Below, piece after piece: positions 28,301 through 35,203 of a stretch of 64,000 bases of DNA. Under the pieces are notes generated by a model that saw nothing but the letters and a program-made list of their open reading frames with translations, ran no database searches and was not told the DNA's origin. This stretch comes from an uncultured Erysipelotrichaceae bacterium (GTDB lineage: Bacteria; Bacillota_I; Bacilli_A; Erysipelotrichales; Erysipelotrichaceae), in contig CANDJN010000002.1 in the NCBI GenBank assembly GCA_947385085.1, positions 53,760 to 117,759 on the forward strand, given 5' to 3'. Every line of letters begins with the position of its first letter. The first letter of the stretch is position 1. A program made the position numbers and the translations under genes.

Positions 28301-28784
28301 TAAACCAACGAAAAACGAAGCACTTCTGTCAAAGCGCGCCAATACGAAGGTGGATGCGTATATTCCTACTCAATTTGCGCCGCAGGATTATGAAAAAATC
28401 AAGCTGTACCAACAAATTGAAAGAATATCCACCAAGGCAGAGCTGCGATCCTTTATGGAGGAAATACAAGACAACTACGGCCGCCTGCCCCATGCGGTAC
28501 AGCTATTGTTTGAAAAGAAGCGGCTTGATATTTTAATCAATGAACCGCATGTGGAGGATTTTAAGGAACTTCCCCAACAAATACAACTCGTATTCACCCA
28601 AGCGTGGTCCAATCAGATCGATGGTATCAAGCTGTTTGAAATGATGACAACGCTTTGTCGAGAAGCAAAAATTCGGTATGCTAATCAAAGAATCACCATG
28701 ATGATGCCAAAAAATCGCAGCTGGCTGTCCGTTGTGATTGAAATACTGGAACAAACTCAACAGATGGAATGTCAAAAACAGTAA
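25323..28784 (+). CDS. mfd: Transcription-repair coupling factor Mfd
   Basis: An 1153-residue translocase that removes stalled RNA polymerase and recruits UvrA. The N-terminal UvrB-like part is followed by the RNA-polymerase-interacting domain (TPGDYIVHHQYGVGQYMG). The helicase part has Walker A GDVGFGKTE, DEEQRFGVEHKE and SATPIPRTLQMS, and ends with the TRCF domain. It starts at the pth stop codon. The usual yabO gene does not follow; instead a terminator and a small-RNA region lie between mfd and ftsH. Confidence 0.97.
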   Translation: MELLKRFYENETIEHFLDHSAKLGNLSLIEEAIMIAAAFAKKPQPLLIVKSNYYTAQRLAERLIPLIKAQVLLFGVEESLRMEAIARSPEMRAAQMETLAQLQTNQPKICITHSAGVMRYLCDPKQFQRHTIHLETNQEYPLDQLKNDLLKAGYDPISRVDQPLCFASRGGIIDVYSMNYDLPIRIEFFDNEIESIRFFDIATQRTVKVISSVNMIPASEYLFTQDELNVISDECEKSLAKTSKRDHLTTLKATVEQDLEDLRAHRSHGNLYKYFALLPNHYTLLDYMDHPYVIFSSEEEIRQSIHHIQEETIQYIQEMSQEGLALAKFTLFADPFQEVMHTDHLMIGMFADFNHSESLKILTHTVSDLSFVQIMDQIIKEAQTNDILLSLTKKEIRIVCDYLNEHAIAYTLLDSMSSLPNGISIIEGNLKEGFIATKEKIIVYTSRELFHSKEKTMRFANKFKEAEVLHDYMELTPGDYIVHHQYGVGQYMGIVNKEVDGVHKDFLNIAYKGNDILLVPLEQFRFIRKFMSKEGAVPKLNQLGSGDWEKTKKKVSGKIAQLAERLIALYSLREERSGFAFSKDTPFQKQFEDDFNYELTQDQKRAIAEIKQDMESSKPMDRLLCGDVGFGKTEVAIRAAFKAIMDQKQVAFLCPTTILSLQHFRTFQDRFANYPVNIAVLNRFVTPAAAKQIKEKLKTGKIDILIGTHRILSKDIEFHDLGFLVIDEEQRFGVEHKEKIKELRTEIDVLSMSATPIPRTLQMSLIGVRSLSQLETPPLNRLPVQTYVIEKDFGMIKEIIQRELARGGQVFYLFNNVNEIYQVAARLREALRDADIAVAHGKMNREEIEDVMIRFTENEYQVLVCTTIIETGIDIPNANTIIIDQADCFGLAQLYQIKGRVGRSDRLAYAYLMYSSDKQLSEVAMKRLKSIKEFAQLGSGYKIAMRDLAIRGAGDMLGPQQAGFIDTVGMDMYIEMLNEAIAQRKGNTGSEENKPTKNEALLSKRANTKVDAYIPTQFAPQDYEKIKLYQQIERISTKAELRSFMEEIQDNYGRLPHAVQLLFEKKRLDILINEPHVEDFKELPQQIQLVFTQAWSNQIDGIKLFEMMTTLCREAKIRYANQRITMMMPKNRSWLSVVIEILEQTQQMECQKQ

Positions 28785-28796
28785 AATGACGCAAAA

Positions 28797-28836
28797 AAAA
28801 GGTAAGCCATGAGCGCAAATAATCGGCTTACCTTTT
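28797..28836. terminator. Strong terminator after mfd
   Basis: AAAAGGTAAGCC and GGCTTACCTTTT pair perfectly over 12 bases around a 16-base loop. The A and T flanks make it usable in both directions. Confidence 0.9.
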
Positions 28837-28904
28837 AAGTGGGGTAAAATAAACAAAGAAATTAAATAAATAATATGATCTTCCTTTTTCATCGAAATAA
28901 GAAG

Positions 28905-28996
28905 ATAAAAAAATGTTGATGCGCGTATCCGGGGGAGATACGGTGATCTGACAATATGGGTGGGGGAAGACTGTCAGACCATTTTGCGACATCAAC
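28905..28996 (-). ncRNA. Candidate small RNA with three-way junction and C-rich loops
   Basis: On the minus strand a 92-base transcript is predicted. The promoter is TTGATA (29026-29031), 17 bases, TAAAAT (29003-29008), which places the start at about 28996. The RNA begins GUUGAUGUCGC, which pairs with its own 3' end GCGCAUCAAC (one bulge) and is followed by A and U7, a terminator-like end. Inside are two hairpins: GGUCUGACA with UGUCAG-auc-ACC, whose loop contains UUCCCCCACCC, and GUAUC-UCCCCCG-GAUAC. C-rich loops like these pair with Shine-Dalgarno sequences in several Firmicute regulatory RNAs. I know no described family that it matches. Confidence 0.7.
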
Positions 28997-29002
28997 ACCT
29001 AT

Positions 29003-29031
29003 ATTTTAACCATGATTACATAAATTATCAA
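29003..29031 (-). promoter_or_regulatory. Promoter of the candidate small RNA
   Basis: TTGATA and TAAAAT, each one mismatch from consensus, with a 17-base spacer. The expected start falls on the first paired base of the RNA. Confidence 0.7.
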
Positions 29032-29044
29032 TATTTTTTTTGCC

Positions 29045-29103
29045 AACTCAAGTCGAATCGAAAAAAGGCGAATAGTTCGCCTTTTTTCATTTCAACTTGA
29101 GTT
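29045..29103. terminator. Nested hairpin terminator upstream of ftsH
   Basis: An outer perfect pair AACTCAAGT / ACTTGAGTT encloses an inner stem AAAAAAGGCGAA / TTCGCCTTTTTT with a three-base loop. The inner part is a perfect bidirectional terminator. Which transcript it ends is not clear, as no gene lies on either side within 200 bases except the small RNA and ftsH. The remaining sequence from 29104 to 29337 is AT-rich ftsH leader in which I see no other structure. Confidence 0.7.
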
Positions 29104-29337
29104 CAGATTAGCATTTTCACCGCTTTTACCTCTGTTTTTTCTGAAATGTTTATTCATAAATAGCTTGAAAAAGAAGCAAAATAAGCATATAGTATACGCA
29201 AGCCATTCCTAAATGATAAAATCAAAAGGCAAAAATTACCCTGCTTGGATGTTTTTAAGTGTATGTAATCATATAAAAACTTTATTATAAAGAATTTCAA
29301 AAGAATATTCACAGGCAGACAAAGGAGTGTTTTCCAA

Positions 29338-31173
29338 ATGAATAAGAAAAAGAAACCATTGTATCTTTATTATCTCTGTATCCTGATCGTGATCATATTA
29401 TTGAACAGCTTTTTATCTGATTTATTGATTCCTCGTCAAGAGAAGGTAAGCTATAATGAATTTCAGACAGCGCTGAGCGATAAGAAAATTGATGAGGTAC
29501 AGGTGGAAAATGAAGTCATTACTTATACATTAAAACAGGATGAGAAGAAAAAGCAGTATGTGACCGGTAATATGCAGGATCCTAATCTAACCCAACAGCT
29601 GAATGAGGCGAAGGTGAAATACAACCGCATCTATCCCCGAGAAGTCAATCCATTTGTAAATTTACTTGTGACATTCCTATTGCCGGTATTACTATTATGG
29701 GGATTGGGTAATTTGATGTTTAAGTGGATTCAGAAAAAGATGGGTAATGATGGCATGACGTTTGGAGGAGGCAGTGGTTTTGGCAGTTTAGGGAAGTCAA
29801 ATGCACAGGTGTACGTAGAGGCGCAAAGCGGCAAACGTTTCAGTGATGTTGCTGGACAAAACGAAGCCAAGGAAGCATTATTGGAAATGGTGAATTTCTT
29901 GAAGAATCCTACAAAGTATGAAAAGATAGGTGCACAAATGCCTAAGGGCGCTTTGTTGGTTGGTCCGCCCGGTACAGGTAAAACACTATTGGCAAAAGCG
30001 GTTGCCGGAGAAGCGGATGTTCCTTTTTTCTCCATTTCCGGATCGGAATTTGTCGAAATGTTTGTTGGACGCGGTGCGGCACGGGTGCGTGATTTATTTA
30101 AACAGGCAAGAGAAAAAGCACCGTGTATTGTTTTTATTGATGAGATCGATACGATTGGCAAGAAGCGTGATGGCAGTGGCTTTAGCGGCAACGATGAGCG
30201 TGAACAGACACTCAATCAGCTATTGGCAGAAATGGATGGCTTTGATGGATCAAAGGGCGTGGTCATTTTAGCAGCCACAAACCGCCCCGATTCCTTGGAT
30301 GCCGCGCTGCTTCGGCCGGGACGCTTTGATCGCCGCATTCCCGTTGAGCTTCCTGATTTAAAGGGTCGTGAAGATATTTTGAAGGTTCATGCCAAAAATG
30401 TCAAAATCGGAACGAATATCGATTTTAATGCCGTTGCCCGCTCAACCGCAGGAGCCAGTGGTGCAGAACTGGCTAATATCGTGAATGAGGCGGCTTTGTT
30501 AGCGGTCAAGGATCAGCGCAGTGTCGTATCACAAACAGATTTTGATGAAGCGGTGGAAACAGTCATTGCCGGTTATCAGCGTAAGGGCGCGGTGATTTCA
30601 ACCCGCGAAAAGCTGATCGTTTCCTATCATGAAATCGGTCATGCTCTTGTGGCGGCGAAATTGAAAAATACTGCTCCGGTTCATAAAATTACCATTATCC
30701 CACGAACCTCGGGAGCACTTGGCTATACAATGCAGGTTGAGGAACAGGAAAGCAATTTAATGAGCAAAGAGGAAGCATTTGAAAAAATAGTGACATTCTG
30801 CGGTGGTCGCGCAGCGGAGGAACTGGTTTTCCAAAGCATCACCAGTGGCGCATCCAACGATATTGAACAGGCCACCCGTATTGCCAGGGCGATGATCACC
30901 CGTCTGGGAATGAGTGAGGAATTCGGTATGGTCGCATTAGAGACTGTTAATAATAAATATCTCAGTCAAGATACCTCACTGATGTGTTCTGATGAAACCG
31001 CAGCCAAGGTAGATGACGCAGTGATGCGCATGATTAAGGAAGCTTATGCACAAGCTAAGACTATTTTGGAAGCAAACAAAGAGCAGCTACATGAACTGGC
31101 GAAATATCTGTATGAAAAAGAGACGATCACTGGTGATGAATTTATGAAAATACTGAGTCAAAAGGAAAAATAG
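29338..31173 (+). CDS. ftsH: ATP-dependent membrane zinc protease FtsH
   Basis: A 611-residue membrane protease of the AAA family. Two transmembrane segments (about residues 8-29 and 111-131) flank an extracytoplasmic domain. Walker A GPPGTGKT is at 209-216, Walker B IVFIDEIDTIG follows, and the SRH region NRPDSLDAALLRPGRFDR is present. The zinc site is HEIGH at about 435. It degrades misfolded membrane and some soluble proteins. The start ATG follows AAAGGAG. It stands alone, with tilS and hpt not beside it. Confidence 0.97.
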   Translation: MNKKKKPLYLYYLCILIVIILLNSFLSDLLIPRQEKVSYNEFQTALSDKKIDEVQVENEVITYTLKQDEKKKQYVTGNMQDPNLTQQLNEAKVKYNRIYPREVNPFVNLLVTFLLPVLLLWGLGNLMFKWIQKKMGNDGMTFGGGSGFGSLGKSNAQVYVEAQSGKRFSDVAGQNEAKEALLEMVNFLKNPTKYEKIGAQMPKGALLVGPPGTGKTLLAKAVAGEADVPFFSISGSEFVEMFVGRGAARVRDLFKQAREKAPCIVFIDEIDTIGKKRDGSGFSGNDEREQTLNQLLAEMDGFDGSKGVVILAATNRPDSLDAALLRPGRFDRRIPVELPDLKGREDILKVHAKNVKIGTNIDFNAVARSTAGASGAELANIVNEAALLAVKDQRSVVSQTDFDEAVETVIAGYQRKGAVISTREKLIVSYHEIGHALVAAKLKNTAPVHKITIIPRTSGALGYTMQVEEQESNLMSKEEAFEKIVTFCGGRAAEELVFQSITSGASNDIEQATRIARAMITRLGMSEEFGMVALETVNNKYLSQDTSLMCSDETAAKVDDAVMRMIKEAYAQAKTILEANKEQLHELAKYLYEKETITGDEFMKILSQKEK

Positions 31174-31180
31174 GCTTAAT

Positions 31181-31227
31181 AAAAACCCATCTTGACGTTG
31201 TTATAAACAATACGGATGGGCTTTTTG
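31181..31227. terminator. Bidirectional terminator between ftsH and the glucosaminidase gene
   Basis: AAACCCATC and GATGGG pair around a 23-base loop, with A and T runs on either side. It serves the convergent ftsH and the minus-strand gene at 31266. Confidence 0.75.
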
Positions 31228-31265
31228 TATGGTTAATCCTATGATTACAATTTTTGATGTCATGG

Positions 31266-32891
31266 TTATTGGAAATATGCGGCAGGGATATAGACTATGT
31301 CACTATGGTGATTATAATTGTTCGGTGCTACAATCAATGTATTACGCGCATTGTTCATCACACCGTCACTCTGTACCTTATACCAAGTTGTATTATTGTT
31401 TACTTCTTCACCTTGAACCTCGCCGACAATAATCATGGCATAGTGTTCCACCGGCGGGGAATAAAAGATGATCTTGCTTGAGGTATCCGGCTGCGCATAA
31501 AGCGGTGTTTTCCGCTGATTTTGTAAAACTTTGATCGTGTAACGCGTCTTATCTTTACCACCCAGAACCTCATCTATATTGCGATAATATTGGGCAGCCT
31601 TTTCTCCCCAGTATGGATCCGAGGCATATTTTACATTCATGCCGCTGCCCTTATCACCAAAATAACCGCCGCGGTAACGACTCTTTTCATTGGAATAGCA
31701 TGTATTGGGACTGCCAATCGTATCTTCATCGCTTTGATCGCATGGATTCATATAGCCGCGATTCAGAAAGATGGACGCATGCGTGGCTATGCCCGCTCCC
31801 ACATCCTCATAGCCGTTCGCATTTTCACCGGGCGCATTATCGTATGCCGCATGACCGAATAAATTATTCTTGGTAATCGCAATTTCACTGCGACCATAAT
31901 CACTTTCGTTGATAGCAAGCGCCAACATCATCAACGCATTCACACCGTATGTATTTTGTGCATTGATAAATGAATATCCTTCTTCAAAAAGCTGGCTGTC
32001 ACTTGCCGATCCGGGATATTGGGTGGGCTTGCGCTGAAAGCCAAGATAGGAAGTGATATACCAATTAATATCCTTAGACACATACGAGGTCTTTGCCCGA
32101 TGCGTTAAAAACTGATAATAGTTATAATGGGGAGATGTCGCATTCACACTATGGCTGACAGTGTCATTACGTAAATCATCAATCATGGATTCGTAGGTAT
32201 TGTAAAAATAATGTCCGTCATAGCTATATAAGGTTTCCTTGCCCAAATCCAAATCCGTTTCACCGATCTTAAGTGAAAAGGCATAATCAGCCTTAGTGAT
32301 GTCGGTGGTGCCATAATGAACGATCTCCTCATCCTTTAATAAATAGTGACTGATGGATTGTACCTTTTTTTTATCATAAAGATTCAAGATTTCCACATCA
32401 CCGCGTTTGACCCATCCGGTTACTCCGCTTAAGCGAAAACGTACTGATTCACCGCGTTCATCGGTATCCAAATAAGCGCCATCAGCACCGTAACAACCAT
32501 TGGTATAACCGTTATTTCCGGTAAGTTCCTCGCGATAGGTCGTATTTTCACCACAGGTTTTCGTGCGAAAATTCACAATCCCATAGCGAATTGCCATGAT
32601 ATTTCCCTGCTCATCCAAAATCGCCGGATTGTCATGATCGGCATCAATCAGCTTTTGAAGCTCCCGCTTGGCATTTTTAAAGCTCGTATCATAGCGCACG
32701 GTTTCCATCGTTTGATCGGAATGGAAAATCACAAGCTGATAATGCTTCGGTGAAGTATGAAAATTCACAATGAAAATAATTGCCAGAACAATCAACCATG
32801 CGGAAAAGACGACTTCCTTCTGTAGCCGCTGTGCTCTTTTTGTATATTGACGTTTCTTACGTGTTGTTTTTTTCTTTTTTGTCTGTGCCAT
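31266..32891 (-). CDS. Membrane-anchored N-acetylglucosaminidase (autolysin)
   Basis: A 541-residue protein with a very basic N-terminus, one transmembrane segment at about residues 29-44, and a long extracytoplasmic part. The glucosaminidase (GH73-type) domain is marked by NTYGVNALMMLALAINESD, whose Glu is the likely catalytic acid, followed by SEIAITKNNLFGH and GAGIATHASIFLNRGYMNP. A C-terminal SH3-like domain follows (TPLYAQPDTSSKIIF...WYKVQSDGV). It should cut peptidoglycan glycan strands at the cell surface. It stands alone and converges on ftsH. Confidence 0.85.
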   Translation of the reverse strand: MAQTKKKKTTRKKRQYTKRAQRLQKEVVFSAWLIVLAIIFIVNFHTSPKHYQLVIFHSDQTMETVRYDTSFKNAKRELQKLIDADHDNPAILDEQGNIMAIRYGIVNFRTKTCGENTTYREELTGNNGYTNGCYGADGAYLDTDERGESVRFRLSGVTGWVKRGDVEILNLYDKKKVQSISHYLLKDEEIVHYGTTDITKADYAFSLKIGETDLDLGKETLYSYDGHYFYNTYESMIDDLRNDTVSHSVNATSPHYNYYQFLTHRAKTSYVSKDINWYITSYLGFQRKPTQYPGSASDSQLFEEGYSFINAQNTYGVNALMMLALAINESDYGRSEIAITKNNLFGHAAYDNAPGENANGYEDVGAGIATHASIFLNRGYMNPCDQSDEDTIGSPNTCYSNEKSRYRGGYFGDKGSGMNVKYASDPYWGEKAAQYYRNIDEVLGGKDKTRYTIKVLQNQRKTPLYAQPDTSSKIIFYSPPVEHYAMIIVGEVQGEEVNNNTTWYKVQSDGVMNNARNTLIVAPNNYNHHSDIVYIPAAYFQ

Positions 32892-33046
32892 AATAACCTC
32901 ATCTATATTTTACATGAAATTGCGGATGAATAAAATATGAATAGAAAAATTCATCTTTCTTTTTCATGAAATATGGTTAATAAGGATGAATTCTTTTGTA
33001 TCCATTTTTCAGTGATTGTGATAAGATAAAGTAGGAGGGACAGAGA

Positions 33047-33397
33047 ATGAAAAAAATCATTGATGAATATCGGCGGTACCATTGTGGCAATCATAGTATG
33101 TGTAGGAGGCATTATCTTATATCAATATAAAACATCAAAACATTTTGTTTGAGAAGCTGAAATTGGTAATATTACTTTGCTTTATGATGATAATACCATT
33201 AATGGTTATTTTACCAGCGGTATCTCCTATGATCTGGTTCTCCAGCAAAGCTATGCTGAACAAATAGGGGTGGAAGAATATTTAAAGGATTTCGAAACGT
33301 TTTTTCAGACCAATATGAACGGTAGTTGTCACAAGAAATGATTAAGAATAAAATGCAGTTATATACGCGGTGTAGTTCAAACACCTTGAAACAGTAA
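33047..33397 (+). pseudogene. Decayed small membrane/exported protein gene
   Basis: A good ribosome site (GGAGGG) precedes ATG 33047, but MKKII runs out of frame. One base later the frame MNIGGTIVAIIVCVGGIILY gives a clear transmembrane segment, and it continues SKHFV, an in-frame TGA, then EAEIGNITLLYDDNTINGYF and SYDLVLQQSYAEQIGVEEYL to a TGA at 33342. A shift near there would extend to LSQEMIKNKMQLYTRC and a TAA at 33397. I count two to three lesions. I do not recognise the family. The rest of the 650-base gap between the neighbouring genes shows only the PadR promoter. Confidence 0.6.
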
Positions 33398-33481
33398 GCA
33401 TAAATAATAGTGCAACAAAGGAATTTTTATACTTTTTAAATCTTATAAACCGCACATACGTAAATATTTTGTATGAATAAC

Positions 33482-33510
33482 TTGAAAAATAGCATAATTT
33501 GTAGTATTCT
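33482..33510 (+). promoter_or_regulatory. Promoter of padR gene
   Basis: TTGAAA (33482-33487), 17 bases, TATTCT (33505-33510), 31 bases before the start codon. Confidence 0.55.
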
Positions 33511-33541
33511 ATTTATTGAAAAGGATTAGGAGGAATATGCC

Positions 33542-34099
33542 ATGCCATTAAAACATATGATTTTGGGATTGTTAAATTATCAAGATATGACGGGATATGA
33601 CATTGATCGCTGGCTTCAAAAGCCGATTTCATTTTTCTGGCATGCGCAGACCTCACAGGTATATAAAGAATTAAATGTCATCATGAATCATCATTGGGTG
33701 GAATGTCATATTGAGGTGCAGGAGGGAAAACCGAATCGTAAAGTGTTTTCCATTACCGATGAGGGCAGAATTGAATTAACCCGCTGGCTGGGTGATGCGG
33801 ATTTAACGGAAATCATGAAGTATAAAAACCCGCTATTGGTAAAAATTTTTTTCTCCGGCAATATCGATTTGGGTTCCACTATGCGCTTATTGGAGAAATA
33901 CATTACGGAATGTAATAACATCATTGCGTCAATGAATGAGGATACGCGCAATATTCCCGGTTATGAAGAACAGTTTCAAAGTGAAGACGCGTCCTTTTAC
34001 TGGGGGATGACGATGACCTATGGCTTTATGTATTATCAAAATGAGATCAAGTGGGCAGAATGGTGTATTGAAAAATTAAGAGAGAAAATTGATGAGTAA
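33542..34099 (+). CDS. PadR family transcriptional regulator
   Basis: A 185-residue regulator with an N-terminal winged helix (LKHMILGLLNYQDMTGYDI...FWHAQTSQVYKELN) and a C-terminal Vir-type helical domain (about residues 95-185). The wing segment is EGKPNRKVFSITDEGR. PadR proteins usually repress adjacent efflux or stress genes in response to small ligands. No target gene lies next to it here; the upstream neighbour is the decayed gene at 33047, which may have been its target. Confidence 0.88.
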   Translation: MPLKHMILGLLNYQDMTGYDIDRWLQKPISFFWHAQTSQVYKELNVIMNHHWVECHIEVQEGKPNRKVFSITDEGRIELTRWLGDADLTEIMKYKNPLLVKIFFSGNIDLGSTMRLLEKYITECNNIIASMNEDTRNIPGYEEQFQSEDASFYWGMTMTYGFMYYQNEIKWAEWCIEKLREKIDE

Positions 34100-34132
34100 T
34101 GAATTGTATCAATAAATAGAATGATTCGTATA

Positions 34133-34168
34133 AGACAGGCAGAATATTAATGACCTGTTTTTCTTTTT
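34133..34168 (+). terminator. Terminator of padR gene
   Basis: ACAGG and CCTGT pair around a 14-base loop and are followed by a T-rich run. Confidence 0.6.
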
Positions 34169-34362
34169 CATGTGTATAGGTTTTGCGTTCTTTGATAAAG
34201 ATTGCCATGTTCTATGATTCGTGCTGTTATACTGTTAAATGTTTAATGTTATACTTATTTAACCTAGATAACAAAATGAGAAAGTCATGGATAGACTTCA
34301 ATGTGGAAATAAACTTTTCACTTCAGTGTCAAAAAACTCACCGCAACTTTTTCAACTTTCCC

Positions 34363-34391
34363 TTGATTCATAAGAAAAAATCTTGTAGAAT
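34363..34391 (+). promoter_or_regulatory. Promoter of the purine operon
   Basis: TTGATT (34363-34368), 17 bases, TAGAAT (34386-34391). Transcription would start near 34398, just ahead of the riboswitch. Between the padR terminator and this promoter I see nothing else. Confidence 0.75.
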
Positions 34392-34420
34392 ATTAATGTA
34401 TTTCTTATAATACACTTTTG

Positions 34421-34548
34421 CTTGTATAAATGCCGTGATTCGGTCGGCAAGTCTCTACCCATATACCGTAAATATATGGACTACAAGTAAATGTTTGCCC
34501 CTTTTTTCTTTGGTGCGAGTATTTACTTGTGTAGATACGCGCACTTTT
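34421..34548 (+). promoter_or_regulatory. Guanine-type purine riboswitch with terminator
   Basis: The aptamer spans 34421-34487: P1 arms CTTGTA and TACAAG, the core TATAA, P2 TGCCG/CGGCA, junction GTCTCTACC, P3 CCATATA/TATATGG and GACTAC. The base equivalent to position 74 is C, so guanine or hypoxanthine is the expected ligand. The platform terminator is GTGCG-GTAT / ATAC-CGCAC followed by TTTT (34513-34548). The alternative pair is CTACAAGTAAAT of P1 with ATTTACTTGTGTAG in the terminator loop. Ligand binding should therefore stop transcription. Confidence 0.9.
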
Positions 34549-34569
34549 ACATTTTGAGGAGGTTAGCGA

Positions 34570-34626
34570 ATGGTCTTTCGTGGAGCAGCTTCAAACAAAA
34601 ACTGGTATGGGAATGACACAGAATAG
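34570..34626 (+). CDS. 18-codon upstream ORF in the pur leader
   Basis: A short ORF coding for MVFRGAASNKNWYGNDTE. It has the best ribosome site in the neighbourhood (GAGGAGG, 34556-34562, seven bases before ATG) and lies right after the riboswitch terminator. Its last codons and its stop TAG (34624-34626) lie within the 5' arm of the next terminator. A ribosome reaching the stop would block that hairpin, so translation could control read-through into purE. It is not rich in any one amino acid. It could instead encode a small protein. No family is recognised. Confidence 0.55.
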   Translation: MVFRGAASNKNWYGNDTE

Positions 34627-34657
34627 TGTGTTTTTTTACACACTGTTCTGTTTTTTT
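34618..34657 (+). terminator. Second terminator in the pur leader
   Basis: ACAGAATAGTGTGT pairs with ACACACTGTTCTGT over 14 positions (one G-U) around a T6 loop and is followed by T7. It lies between the riboswitch and purE, so purine operon transcripts must read through it. Confidence 0.85.
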
Positions 34658-34677
34658 ATTCATAAGGAGGAAATGTC

Positions 34678-35172
34678 ATGGAAAGAAAACCTAGTGTATG
34701 TATTGTAATGGGAAGTAAAAGTGATCTGCCAACGATGGAAAATACGATGGCGATACTGAAAGAATTTGATGTTCCATATGAAGTAAGGATTCTATCGGCT
34801 CATCGTACGCCGAAGGAAACCTTACAACTTAGCGAAGATGCGGTGAAGCGCGGCATCAAGGTATTCATTGCCGGCGCCGGCGGAGCGGCGCACTTGGCCG
34901 GTGTGATTGCGAGCAGTACCATATTGCCGGTCATCGGCGTACCGATGCAGACGAGTGCCTTGGGGGGAATGGATTCCTTGCTCAGTATCGTACAAATGCC
35001 GCAGGGCGTACCGGTTGCGACTACAGCTATCGGCAATGCCGGAGCGAAAAACGCGGCGATTCTGGCTGTACAGATCATGGCATTGAGTGATGAAGCGCTG
35101 GCAGAAAAACTGACCGCCTTTAAAAAAGTACAGGCTGAAAAAGTATTGGCGGATTCCCATTGGGAATGCTAG
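34678..35172 (+). CDS. purE: N5-carboxyaminoimidazole ribonucleotide mutase PurE
   Basis: A 164-residue class I PurE. The active-site pattern MGSKSDLPTM, SAHRTP and GAGGAAHLAG is intact, followed by GVP...LGGMDSLLSIVQMP. It moves the carboxyl group of N5-CAIR to give CAIR in step six of purine synthesis. PurK, which normally makes N5-CAIR, is not in the window. First gene of the operon, with SD AAGGAGG. Confidence 0.96.
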   Translation: MERKPSVCIVMGSKSDLPTMENTMAILKEFDVPYEVRILSAHRTPKETLQLSEDAVKRGIKVFIAGAGGAAHLAGVIASSTILPVIGVPMQTSALGGMDSLLSIVQMPQGVPVATTAIGNAGAKNAAILAVQIMALSDEALAEKLTAFKKVQAEKVLADSHWEC

Positions 35173-35203
35173 TTTGATACAGAAAAGGAAAAGAGGATAA
35201 GCT

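Noticed and set aside
28905..28996. The same structured segment read as a plus-strand riboswitch or leader of ftsH
   Set aside because: The T-run and the promoter both fit only the minus strand. On the plus strand the loops are G-rich and no terminator follows directly; a further terminator at 29061 separates it from ftsH.
29730..30215. 161-codon ORF antisense to ftsH
   Set aside because: A shadow of the strongly conserved FtsH frame; composition and lack of a ribosome site agree with that. The same applies to the other long antisense ORFs, for example in purM, purH and hxlB.
29338..31173. Possible frameshift in ftsH because the protein is shorter than many homologues
   Set aside because: All domains from the N-terminal membrane anchor to the protease end are in one frame; the tail is simply short.
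34183..34410. ORF of 75 codons upstream of the pur promoter
   Set aside because: It overlaps the promoter, has no clear ribosome site, and the translation is not protein-like in composition.
34421..34487. A 2'-deoxyguanosine variant of the purine riboswitch, because the junction reads GTCTCTACC
   Set aside because: The changed base is the variable junction position; the core bases that distinguish the dG class appear to be of the guanine type. The purine operon context also favours guanine.
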